Below are positions 34,676-45,479 of a stretch of DNA of 64,000 bases, one piece after another. The stretch's first letter is position 1; each line of letters starts with the position of its first letter. A program made the translations under genes and the position numbers. The notes under the pieces were generated by a model that did not search any database, had not been told where the DNA came from, and saw only the letters and a program-made list of their open reading frames with translations. Source of the stretch: Bigelowiella natans CCMP2755 (taxonomy: Eukaryota; Cercozoa; Chlorarachniophyceae); NCBI GenBank assembly GCA_000320545.1, contig ADNK01003270.1, positions 41,001 through 105,000 on the forward strand. The letters are read 5' to 3'.

Positions 34676-36692
34676 ATGACGTCCCGAATAACAATTTTCG
34701 AACAGGGAAACATAGAGAACAAGCGGGTAGTGTGATACTCTTCTAATGGGGGGTAAGGCGGAGAAATTACTCTTGTTCCTACATTGTAATTCCAATTAGG
34801 TATTGTTGGTACCCTTAAACGCTACCTTAGATTCATTAATAAAGCAAGCTGCCAAGGAGTTGAAAGTTGTTCTCCCAAAAAAGGTTTTTCCTTTTACAAC
34901 TTATTTCTAGAGCAAATATTGAGATGAACACCAAAGCACCAAAGCTAATACTTTAATCGCAGAAATTTGTTGACGGATCAACAATGATGACGAAACGTAG
35001 ACTAATTTTTGTCGATGCTAATGAAGCTTCTTTCTAAAATCAGGGGGCCAAATTATTTTTCAAAAATGGATCTGTAGTAGATGAAGTCGAGCTTGTACGG
35101 CCGAACGATGTGCTCTTTTTGTGTGCCAATGCAAGTACGAAAGATGTATCATCTCGTCAATGTGTTCTCTCACATGAGATTGTTGAGATTATCAGTAACA
35201 TACTACCAGTTGCAAGTACAATGGATAATAATGGGCTGACTCTTATCGAATGCACTCCTGATGTTGTTGGATTATATAGGAACTGATAAGTTTTCTATAG
35301 CTGTGATGGGTCCAGGATCGGTTGGTAAATCTGGTAAGTACACATCGTTGCGAGAATCTGAGCGGGCTATTGATCATCTAATTATGAATCAATAACTTGG
35401 TATGTTTTATTTTACCTATGACAGCTCTAACCCTTTCTTATACTCAAAATATGTTCGTAGCCGATTACGATCCAACAAGTAATGTTAAACCGATAAGTAA
35501 AAATTTATTTTAAGGATTACTTTTGAGGTCAGGATAAAATATATACCCACTTTTAAAGTTACAATCAAAATATATTAGATCATTTGATACTATATTTCTT
35601 TGTTCGCATGAAACTCGTGATACCCTGATAAATATCCTTCATGACGGTCGAAACCTTAATTTCAGTTGAAGATGCTTTTCGAAAAAGTGACATCATAGAC
35701 GGACTACCATGTGTAATTGATATCCTAGACACGGCAGGCCAACCGGTCGGCAGAAAACAATTGCTAATTTACTCTTGTACTATGGTATCATGGTATCAAC
35801 ATACTCATATTTTCGCTGCACATATTGATTTATCTATCCCAGGAATATAGTGCTCTTCGTTCAACATGGATGCAAAATCGGGATGCGTTGATATTCGTTT
35901 TCAGTATAGCAGACCATAGCTCATACAAAGGGCTAGGTTGTATGTTCGTCAAATTACAGCATCTATCATTCTATCATATCGACATGTTTTATAGTTTTAT
36001 CCCTGCTATAGTTTGACTTAAATACACCCCTACCGACTCTATGCTGCAGCAAACTTCTTCGATCAGCTGATGGCAATAATAGAGGGCGATCCCATTCCTC
36101 TCATCATTGTCGGAAATAAAAAGGATCTCGCTGAAAAGGATAGGAAGGTCAGTGTACATTTTAATGTTTGCCGTTGATGACAATAAACTAGCAATTTATT
36201 CCCCATAGAAAGATGCCTTAATAAAGGGTTTTAGCCTATTATATTTCTCTGATAAAAAATATATAGGTTGCTACTGAAGATGGTAATAAGCTTGCAATAG
36301 CTTGGGGAGCGCAGTATATCGAGACATCTGCAAAAACTGGAGAGAATGTTAAAGAGGTGTTGACCAGTCGACAGAAATATTATTCAATATGGTCATAATA
36401 AGATTTAAAAAAATATGGGATGAGGACTTGGTTATGCTGAAATTTACCCTCCACAAATGAAATAAATACTTCATCGACAAAGTTATTTGTAATAAACTTG
36501 CTCTAATTTTCTTTTAGTTTCGTCAACAAAATTTATAGTTCTATGACGCTCTCCATTATTTAGGTGTTCCATTCTGTAATTCGTAAATCAAGGTGTGACA
36601 GGAAGACAAGAAAACATGAAGAAGATTATGACGAATCCAAGCTTCAATCATCGGATTCATCGGGACTGGGATGGCTATGTACTGTGCTATAA
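34676..36692 (+). CDS. Ras-family GTPase with N-terminal ubiquitin-fold (KHA/doublecortin-like) domain and CAAX end
   Basis: Ten exons in phase: 34676–34726, 34800–34883, 35044–35134, 35280–35333, 35425–35478, 35666–35745, 35843–35936, 36050–36147, 36267–36356 and 36564–36692. Residues 1–75 form a beta-grasp-like unit: MTSRITIFEQGNIENKRVLL, then ATLDSLIKQAAKELKVVLP, then AKLFFKNGSVVDEVELVRPN and DVLFLC. This resembles the KHA domain of plant K+ channels or a doublecortin domain. It runs directly into RTDKFSIAVMG and a full Ras domain: GPGSVGKS (P-loop), YDPTIEDAFRK (switch I), DTAGQPEYSALR (switch II), NKKD and ETSAKT. The tail is hydrophilic and ends CTVL, a CAAX box predicted for geranylgeranylation, so membrane-bound. 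All GTP-binding motifs are intact. The exon join between the two parts (A|GA) is the key inference. Confidence 0.86.
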
Positions 36693-36789
36693 TGTATTGT
36701 ATGGTACTACAGTTCACTATACAGAGTTAACTTGCACGTAGCATTATCGCCAGGAATTAGTCAAATCTATTTTGTTCTGTTGCTGCTAT

Positions 36790-37280
36790 AGTCCAACACC
36801 TCCAATATGCATTGCGTACAAAACATGCTGAACATCTACATATATTCGCACGTGTCAAACTAACATGTGCACGCCACCGATTGCGCATCGTGCTATATGT
36901 AGTGCGCACCGTGCTACACATAGTGCGAGCTATCTAGCTATGCTATCTATGTCCTGAATGTGCGGTGTGTGCATGAAATTTTTGCATTTAGGCATGTAGC
37001 TCTTGCTAGCTAGCTAGCTAGAGCTCGAGCTCTAGAGCTAGTACATGTCATGAACATGATCTAGATGATGCTTGCCACTACTAGACTAATTTTTGTCTTA
37101 GCGAAATTGATAATACTAGAATGGCGCAGACTCTCTATTTTTGATACGAAATACAATTAATCTAGAAATGCATAGCACAGCTAGATAGGTCCACATCGCA
37201 TAGGCCCAAAAATGAATGGAAAAATCTGGAAATAGCTAGCGCGATTTTCATTTCACGTGCGCCTGCCATTTCTAGATTTG
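36790..37280. other. CTAG/TGCATG-rich island 6
   Basis: Convergent junction between the Ras gene (plus) and the PSB33-like gene (minus). It contains GCTAGCTAGCTAGAGCTCGAGCTCTAGAGCT-style palindromic runs (37005–37040). No gene. Confidence 0.6.
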
Positions 37281-37574
37281 TGCTTCTGATTCAAAAATTA
37301 AGAGCTATGATGACAGTTTCTTATATTATTACATCTGACATCTCTTGATCTGTCGCACATCTTTAGATAATATCCTTTCAAGTTATCGTTGATTGTGACT
37401 ACCAAAATCGATGGGTAGGTAGTAGCCTTTGTAGCTGTTTTCTCCCTCCCGGTAGTTGAACATTGAATGTTTAAAATCAAACTTTATACATTGATATTTC
37501 TGCACTTGACACAACTGAGTATATCTGCAGGAATTCTGTTCGGATTCATTGATGGACTTGTTATGGTAGTTTAC

Positions 37575-38544
37575 CCCAAATCTGCCCATCTTCTGTTATC
37601 CTCACTTCGTATCTGATAGAATTATTTTTCGATACGTACATTCGTAAAATTAAATTATATCATCATCTGGCTTTTCTGTAAATCAAATGTGACTCCAAGT
37701 ATATGAAATACTAAAAAAACTAACAAAAACAAATATACGTGTTGAGATTTTCAGGCTCCTCTTGTTTCTTTAGTGCTCCGAACACAGCTCGCACAGGATT
37801 AAAACCAGAATTTGGGCACCAAAGAAGGGGTTTCCCTAGTCAAGTATCATATAATAGTTTGTCATATTGATGAGAATGAGAAAGAAAAGTGAGTCGAGGG
37901 AAGCCCAAGGTTAGGGAAGTATTACCTGTAGCGAGATCGAATACAGAGCCCGTAAGCGGCTCCTCAACTACCACTTGGCCATCCCCATTCATTGTTACAG
38001 ACGCGTCGGTAAGTGGAAACTTGTATGGAGGACACGCAGCATCTGTTAGGAACAAAGACTCGTCGTATTTGAAAACTGCGTATGCATTCGGTTCAAGTAT
38101 CACAGGTACGACAGATTTTTGTCTTTTCTCGAATTCCTGCAAATTCGAAACACGCTTGAATCCTTGTTTTTGCAGAGCGTCTGCAAAACCCTTGGCAGCC
38201 TTAGTCTCTCGTTTTTTCTGGGCTCCTTTGCTAGTTTTGGAAAAACCACTAGAGGAGGAACCTTTTGGAAGTTGCTCATTGCGCTTTCCACGCGCACCCT
38301 CAGGAGCGGAAGACGATGCAGCTGCTGTCATCATTGCGATATAACGGCGGAAAGTTGTAGCCCTGCGCATCTTGTTGCGGTATATACTGTTCTTAGTACT
38401 CAGATGTGGTACAATACTAGAGTACGTAGATGTCAATGAGGGAGTGGACGACATTGCCGATCTCGAGAAGCTGTTGCCATCTACACCCAAGCAATGAACG
38501 TTGCCTGTCAATAATTCTAAATCACCCCTTCTGACGAGTGGCAT
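37575..38544 (-). CDS. PSB33-like Rieske-fold protein lacking Fe–S ligands, plastid-targeted (likely)
   Basis: Exons (minus): 37926–38544, 37739–37835 and 37575–37612; a last short exon below 37575 is unresolved. The first about 110 residues are Ser/Thr/Ala- and Arg-rich and could be a targeting region. The conserved part reads VILEPNAYAVFKYDESLFL, AACPPYKFPLTDASVTM, VVVEEPLTGSVFDLATG, KPLLWCPNSGFNPVRAVFG and NTYEVRITEDGQIW. This follows the Rieske [2Fe–2S] fold, but the CxH…CxxH ligands are replaced (CPPY and EEPLTG). That matches PSB33/LIL8-type proteins of plants and algae, which sit in the thylakoid and stabilise photosystem II. The true start may be downstream of the first Met (MSSTPSLTSTYSS is another candidate). 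It implies a plastid. Confidence 0.68.
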
Positions 38545-38734
38545 GAAGATAAATGTATCTTACAGATGAGAGCAAAAAGGGGTGGTAGTAGTGTGTAGCT
38601 ATTCATCTTCAACGAGTTTCCTGTTGTAACAATACATACATTTCAGCATATGCCGTCTTGGTTGAGCATCCATTAGCATAATTGTTCATGAGTATGTGCA
38701 TTTACATGTGCATGGGCTTGTGTCAACGTGTGTG

Positions 38735-38739
38735 TGAGT

Positions 38740-38790
<51 letters not shown>

Positions 38791-38795
38791 TATGT

Positions 38796-38837
<42 letters not shown>

Positions 38838-38840
38838 GTG
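38735..38840. repeat. (GT)n dinucleotide repeat
   Basis: About 100 bases of GT/TGTA units in the divergent interval between the PSB33-like gene and the acetyltransferase gene; a short (GTT)n tract follows at 38930–38957. Confidence 0.95.
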
Positions 38841-39045
38841 GATCAGCGGGCTCGTACACGTCGACGTCGACGGTCCGAGCAGTTAGTGGTCGTAGACGTT
38901 GTCTGACAGGTAGAAGAGCGGCTACTTTCACTGTTGTTGTTGTTGTTGTTGTTGTTGTGTTGTTTTTTTTGTTGGAATTTTTAGCTATGATCTAATTTGA
39001 TCGTAGAAATATTGACAGGGCATACCAAACGTTATGAAATCACTT

Positions 39046-39146
39046 CGGTGTAACAACATAGCTGGGAAGTCAAGGGCGCGAACAGAATAACTAACTAACT
39101 AACTAACATAGCCGGGAAGTCAAGGATGCGACAAGAATAACTAACT
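39046..39146. repeat. Two-copy tandem duplication
   Basis: CATAGCTGGGAAGTCAAGG followed by GAATAACTAACTA is repeated once as CATAGCCGGGAAGTCAAGG … GAATAACTAACTA. It is non-coding, between the two divergent genes. Confidence 0.85.
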
Positions 39147-39427
39147 ACGCTGATTGGATGCGATTTACACTTATTACCGGTAAGTAACTAAATTACATGG
39201 TGAAAACCAGGGCAGCGACACTGATTGCAGCGTATATTTATAAGAATTAAATAATATTTACCTTAAACAATAATAATGATAATAACAGGTAGAAGATAGT
39301 CCTGATCGATGCTACGACTTGCTGCGTACTTAGACGTACAGCTCAGAGGTAATGGTTTCTCTTCTTACAATTAGTTAGTAGTTCCTAGTGGTAGTAGTAA
39401 TAGATCTGGTAGGAGCAGCTACAGCCA

Positions 39428-39463
<36 letters not shown>

Positions 39464-39530
39464 TCCCAGCAGAGCAGGGGGGGGAGCAGAAATAGCAACA
39501 CGGACATAACATACAGGAACTAAAGAAGAC

Positions 39531-42452
39531 ATGGCCAAAACCGCTGCTGCTGCTATCCAATCTTCCGCCATCAGCCCTCCTGCAATCGTTGACGCTGCTA
39601 CCGGGATCAGTAGACATGCCGCCTCCAAGCCTTCCTATTTATTTCAAGCATTAGTTACACCATCGAAACGGGGGGACCCTAGGTATACATTCGAGTGTTC
39701 GGTCTTTAAAGTGCACAACGATCACGGCTTCGGCGATAATAACATTATCTGTAGCGAGAGGAGGGGGAGGAAAGGAAGCTGCAATGACGACGACTCCAAA
39801 AAAGTTGATGATGATTCTACCAATGGCATTAAAAAGGGGAAAAGTGATGATGATATTTTGGTGAGAAACACACGGAAAATCCAAAAGGGAAGAAGAATGA
39901 AAATGGGGTTAAAGGGGGGGGGTGGTTGTGCGAGATGCGCAATTTTATTCAGCAAATGCAAAGTATTGGTTGCAAAAATACAGGGATCAATTCTGTGCCT
40001 ATGATACAACGCATGGATCAATTCTGAAGAGAGAAACATACGTATGGATCAATTCTGAAGAGAGAAACATACGTATGGATCAATTCTGAAGAGAGAAACA
40101 TACGTTGTATCATAGGCATCAGCTACGCTGGCCATCGAGCCTAAATTCATTCATCAGGTAGAGGCTAAGTACTACCTTTCTTCTTCACGAGAATAATAAT
40201 TGAGAGGCAGACCCCAAAAGATCATCATCAGCATGGCCATTGTAAAGTATCGCTTTCATGATTGATGGTATACCATGATGAGATGACAGGTTAATTGGGT
40301 ATTTCGTTTTGAATCTTATCACTGCGAATACATGCTTGATTCTAAAACCCGTATTATTATTATTGTTATTATTATTATTATTCTCTTTTGCAAACGACAT
40401 TTGATTTAAGTTTATCAAATGTATATATTGAGGTCTTAATTTTACTTTTATCCATTCCACCTAATTTCAGTGCGGGTCTGTAGGGCACGTGATTAATATT
40501 TACATACGAGAAGGAGGAGGAAGAGGAACTGTTTCTGTTAAGGAACAAAGGTTGCAAGCCATTCAATCTTTGCTAGATTGTGTTCACGAGAAGGCAAGGT
40601 ATTAACTACTTTGCTATCTTATGCTGGGTATCTGTATGGTGTTGCGTACAACATTATTAGTTACTAACAATAGCAATAAAATTAGCATGAAAAATGGTGG
40701 TTGCTGGTGGGTGGTGAGGGTGAAAATGTTAAAAAAGTGATACATTTGAACATCATTCTCCGGAAACAAACCGCTGCTTTGCCACCACCACACCACCACC
40801 ACCACCGTAAGCCCTTCTTACTGCGTTTCTTCTATTTTTCATCTTTTCATGACTATCATCACAAGTCCCCCGTACTATTTTTACTACACCTTATCACTAC
40901 CATCCCTCTGAATCCTTGCTTGTTGTAGTCTAAAAACAAAATCTGAATTGACTACCACCCTTATCACATCATCATCGTCGTCATCATCATCGTCATCGTA
41001 AAATCTGGAATAATTTGTCATTAGATCGCTGGGCTGCTACAAATGTTTGATTGATGCAAATGAATCATTAGCCAAAGAGTTGAAAGATCTAGGTACATAC
41101 AAGATCAAAGGGGTTCAGATGTGTATGGAATTACTGCAGTTGTCATCTCAAGGAGAAAAGAAGCCCAGAAAACGCAGCTCGAAGAGGGACAATAAAGCCT
41201 CCTTTCCCCCCTCCTCATCCTCGGATGTTACAGCATTATCTACATCAGTATTAGCACCTGTTGTAGCACCGACTATTGGGGCAGGAGTATTAACCACAAT
41301 GATCAAGATAAAAGGAAGGAGAGGAGAGGACAACGATGAAGCAGAGGAAGATGAGAAGCAGAAAACCGTCGCTGCTCCTTCTTCTTCAATTGTTCCTTCA
41401 TCTTCTTCTTCTTCTCCTTCTTCTTCTCCTACTACTGCTACTACTACTACTACTACTACAGCTGTACCATCTGTGATGATGAAGACGAAACCAATTTTCA
41501 GTTGTCATCGTATTACATCTGATGACTTTGACAAGGTTTGCACAGTAGCCTCTGAAATGACTACCAATACATCAACTACTGCTATTGTATGGTTCTTGGA
41601 TGGATTTGATGCAATTAATACTGCTATCATCGCAATTGAGTGTCAGAGAATAAGTAGTAGTATTGGTATGTGTGTAGTTGTCGTCATCGTTATCATCGTA
41701 GGCATCATCCATGCATGGCACCTCCTCACGCACTACTCGATATAATAACAAGTATTTTTTGCTTTAGGGTTTTTTAGAGCTTCTAGCACAATTAACCGTC
41801 GTTGGGGTCATATCTTCCAAATTATTCCAGGATCAATTGAAGGCCATTGAGTACTACTGATAATCAATAACAATGAGTACTACTGATAATCAATAACAAT
41901 GAGTACTACTGATAATTAATAGCAATGAAGATTCCAAACAAGCATCTGGACAAATTATAACAAAGAACTATTGCCGTGTTGACTATAAAGTATGAAGAAT
42001 TTGAAGTGAAGTATTGAGAATGGATGGTTGGTTGTTTCTTTCAATGCTATTCTTCTCTATTTATTTAGTTCTCATACCGGGCAATACAGCTTGGTTGTGA
42101 GGCATCCTCAAATCGGAAGGATTGTGAGTGAAAACTACCATCAAATCAAGATGACGACGACGACGTCGAGAAATTAAGAGAAGAGCCTAAGAATAATGAA
42201 TCGATTATTAAAGCAAACAAGCAAAGAGAGTATTTATAAAGTCAAAAGTAGCACAACTATCGATTATCTAATAGTACTCATCATCAAGACATATGTATTG
42301 ATTCAACAACAGTGCCTGAATGGCCAAAATTGGTATGATCATTATCATCATCATCATCATCATGTTACTCCTCCTTATTTTCGTCTCCTATTACTACCTT
42401 CCACAATACTCAAGGTTGCTACAGGTACTCTGTTAGTATTGAAACATAGAAG

Positions 42453-42484
<32 letters not shown>

Positions 42485-42999
42485 GGCAGGGTAGCAGTGC
42501 TGCTACTACTTCTTCAGACCTCAAAACTAAGGAAGCTGCCGAACAAAAAGACGGTGACGACAACAACAACTACAGTGACAAAAAAAGAAACTCGTACCAA
42601 GAAAATGATAATAATGAAGATTATAATGAAGATGATGACATCGATCAAGAAGAGATTATTAATGTTGGCCACATTGAAGATGTTGTAGTTGATCGCCAGG
42701 TATCTATCAACCCCACCACACCATCATCATCATCATCATCATCATCATTATCATCATCATTATTAATATAGAATTGTAGTAAGATACACATACTAGTACA
42801 ATATTTGGAGACAGAGAATCGAACAAATTGGCTGCTATATCATGGTGCTTTCTTCATTGTCAATATCCTCGTAATCGACTTATGCTGTCAAAACCAACAA
42901 CCTCAGTAAATAATGCCTGTTTGCATTATCATCATTATTATCATCATCATTTTATCTTCTCTTCTCCTTCTTCTCCTCTTTCTTCTTCTCTTTCTTCTT

Positions 43000-43032
<33 letters not shown>

Positions 43033-43189
43033 GCAGATTAGAGGACAGGGCTTGGGGAAGTTCATTCTTTCGAGCATCCTCTCCCTTGCATTGGACAAAA
43101 ACTGCCAATGCTGTATATTAAATTGCGACCGGAAAAATATTCCTTTTTATAAGAAATGCGGGTATTATTACACACACACAAGATGGTGA
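39531..43189 (+). CDS. Tandem GNA1-type N-acetyltransferase (two GNAT units in one protein)
   Basis: Glucosamine-6-phosphate N-acetyltransferase family (UDP-GlcNAc synthesis). Unit 1: a tentative first exon from 39531 (MAKTAAAAIQSS), then 40471–40598 (CGSVGHVINIYIREGGGRG), then the start of exon 41025–41535 (SLGCYKCLIDAN … LGTYKIKGVQMCME). That same exon continues through a Ser/Thr-rich linker into the start of unit 2 (HRITSDDFDK). Unit 2: 41768–41850 (GFLELLAQLTVVGVISSKLF), 42069–42123 (QYSLVVRHPQIGRI), 42415–42699 (VATGTLLVLKH … NVGHIEDVVVDRQ) and 43037–43189 (IRGQGLGKFILSSIL … NIPFYKKCGYYY). Unit 2 has the acetyl-CoA loop RGQGLG. A low-complexity insert of about 70 residues (poly-Arg, then acidic) sits between its strands. 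Unit 1's loop is altered (REGGGRG) and its N-terminal half is poorly defined. Confidence 0.78.
39996..40117. repeat. Inverted repeat enclosing three 31-base tandem repeats
   Basis: TGCCTATGATACAACG on the left and its reverse complement CGTTGTATCATAGGCA on the right enclose three near-identical 31-base units (ATGGATCAATTCTGAAGAGA then GAAACATACGT). It lies just after the proposed first exon of the acetyltransferase gene. Confidence 0.92.
41848..41930. repeat. Three-copy 27-base tandem repeat in an intron
   Basis: GAGTACTACTGATAATCAAT followed by AACAAT, three copies, the first overlapping the GA|GTACTA donor of the acetyltransferase exon ending at 41850. The repeat therefore duplicates the splice donor sequence. 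Confidence 0.9.
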
Positions 43190-43329
43190 TGAATATGTAT
43201 ACAGTAGTACCATGTCAATAGCTGCATTGATCGAAGAACAACGTGTCATCGCAAACATTAGTGAAATATTGTATTAGGTTTGAGGAAAAGCTCATCGGCA
43301 TGGCTCACTATTTCTAAAATTCGAGGGAG

Positions 43330-44400
43330 TACGTACATGGTGCAATGAATGCAAACGGAGAGATTGTGTATGTATTCTCCTATTACTTTGTCGCCGTTGT
43401 GTCTATTTCCCTCAAAAGTTGTTCTATCAGCCTATGCAACATACACGTATATCAGCCTCATTTGGCATGTATGCTGCACATCGTGCCGGTGGATGTCATT
43501 ATGCTGCTGTACGTCTCGCATGCCCCCATCAAAATTTAGTTTATTTGCTTCATTTTTGTGGGTCACATGGCATGTAAGCTTCATGTAGTGCGCAAAAGTA
43601 GCTCGTGCCGCAAGATGATAATGATGCATGAGTGATGATTGAGCATGCTAGCATGGCGTTTCTACGCACAGCGCTACTAGTTACGTACTGAATGTCAGTG
43701 CCAGCGAGCTGGATTCGAGCGATGCATGGGACGCACTAGGGAATGCGAACAATGCAGCTACATGGCAATCATTGTGACTCAGGCAGGCCCACCTAGCGCA
43801 GCTTGCACACGCTAGTATGTGCTAGCAATCACCTCTAGAAGTGTGGTTTTTCATCATTGTTCTCATTGTTCATTGTTCTCCAGATCGATCTAGACATGAA
43901 CTGTGCCAGTGTGTTGCCAACAAAGTCTTTCCAGAGCCCACATGCACCGGCTGCGCTGGGCTGTGCATCAGTGTGCAGTCACCATTCTAGCGATGGTCAT
44001 CTTGGCACAACGCCGTGCAGTCTGTCGTCATGTTGCGTGCTGATGCACACGTTGTGTGTCCTGTTGCTGTGTCCATCATCCGACCTCAAACCTGGCAAGC
44101 GTGTGACAGCTTGGTTGCACATGGAGGGGAACGCGCGACGCTAGCCAGTCACCTCGATCGCATGAGCTTGCAGGTCATCCATTTTTGCACCTCCGTGGCC
44201 TGCAGATCGATGCAGAACGAATCCCCTTAACGGTCCTGCTAGCCTGCACCAGTTGGAAGAGGATTTGAATTCAATTGCATCAATTGTCATCGTGTTCATT
44301 CAGACATTCCAACAAAATGTGAATGAATGAAAGAAGCAGTTCCAATGCTTGAATCGGAAGGAACATCAGACGTACCAACCCAACCAGTGCACAAGCGCTG
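43330..44400. other. CTAG/TGCATG-rich island 7
   Basis: Tandem junction between the acetyltransferase and ubiquitin-like genes. Near its right end (44240–44450, plus) is a protein-like frame, LHQLEEDLNSIASIVIVFIQ, then after one TGA QCLNRKEHQTYQPNQCTSAA, probably decayed coding sequence. Otherwise island-style sequence. Confidence 0.55.
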
Positions 44401-44714
44401 CTGACAAGCTGGAGCACCTCAACCGGCTGGGTGAAAGAAAGAAAGGAACTTGACAAAGGACTGCATTGGTGAGCAGAGCAGGAAGAAGGTCATCGAAGTG
44501 ATCACTAGCGGATTTTGACTGCGAATGTTGGCATTGATTCGAATTCTAGTTGGATTAGTACACAATTTTACCAGAAAACATCTAATTTCATGCAAGACAG
44601 TTACGACAGGAATGCTGTAACAGAAAAACACACACACAGCAGCAGCAAAACAGTCACATGTGATGCATTTCATCCTAGTGATTAGGCAACAATTTCATCC
44701 AGTTCAGAGCTGGA

Positions 44715-44781
44715 ATGGCATCCAAACAACGAACCATCATCATCGTGCATTATGGACTAGGCGAGAATCAGGTGGGTTGCA

Positions 44782-44878
<97 letters not shown>

Positions 44879-45466
44879 AATCGATCATCATCTTGAGGCG
44901 AAACGTCATTGCAGACAAAGGATGGAAAGCAGGTGAAACTTGAAGTGAAAGAGAACGCCACCGTCAATGAAGCGATTGCAGCCTTGCTGGCGAAAGCTCA
45001 GGCAAGCAATTTCCCGTGCATTCGTATGTCACACGTGCATCCATCGCAAATAACAGCAACAGTTCTCTTTTTTCATCGTTTTTCTTCTTTCCTGTAGGAA
45101 ACTAAAACACAGCCCAGCGACTATGCATTGGCAGTAGAACACTCCAGGGATTGGCTCAATGGCAGTACGGCCCTCCCAACGACGTGCAACATGTTTCGTG
45201 TTCTAAAGGGAGGGGTTACAGAATACGAGGGCCACGAGATCTTATTGAAAACCCTTGAAGGAAGAACTATTTCTCTGAAGAACATGCTGGACAGGGACAC
45301 CATTCTGATGGTCAAGCGCATGGTAGAGGAGAGAGAAGGGATACCAGTAGAGACGCAGCGTCTAATTTTTGCGGGGAATCAATTGTTAGACTTCAGGACC
45401 CTTTCTTCATACGGCGTTCAGAAGGACACTACTTTGCACTTAGTAGTCGCTCCAAAGAGCAAATAG
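44715..45466 (+). CDS. Ubiquitin-like protein with two ubiquitin-fold units
   Basis: Exons 44715–44771, 44915–45001 and 45098–45466, about 170 residues. Start [19 protein letters not shown]. Unit 1 (residues 5–90) reads as a divergent beta-grasp: [20 protein letters not shown]. Unit 2 is clearly ubiquitin-like: [20 protein letters not shown], then [20 protein letters not shown] and [20 protein letters not shown], ending HLVVAPKSK. The usual LRGG end is replaced by APKSK, so it is unlikely to be conjugated and is more likely an adaptor or a non-cleaved domain protein. The second intron begins GC (CAG|GCAAGC … TGTAG|GAA), a GC–AG intron; no GT donor keeps the frame open. A (CT)n(GT)n repeat fills intron 1. 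Confidence 0.84.
44791..44874. repeat. (CT)n(GT)n compound repeat
   Basis: About 25 CT units followed by about 15 GT units, inside intron 1 of the ubiquitin-like gene. Confidence 0.95.
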
Positions 45467-45479
45467 ACAAATGAAAAAA

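Noticed and set aside
38686-38995. Frames of repeated VC or TH residues
   Set aside because: These are translations of the (GT)n repeat.
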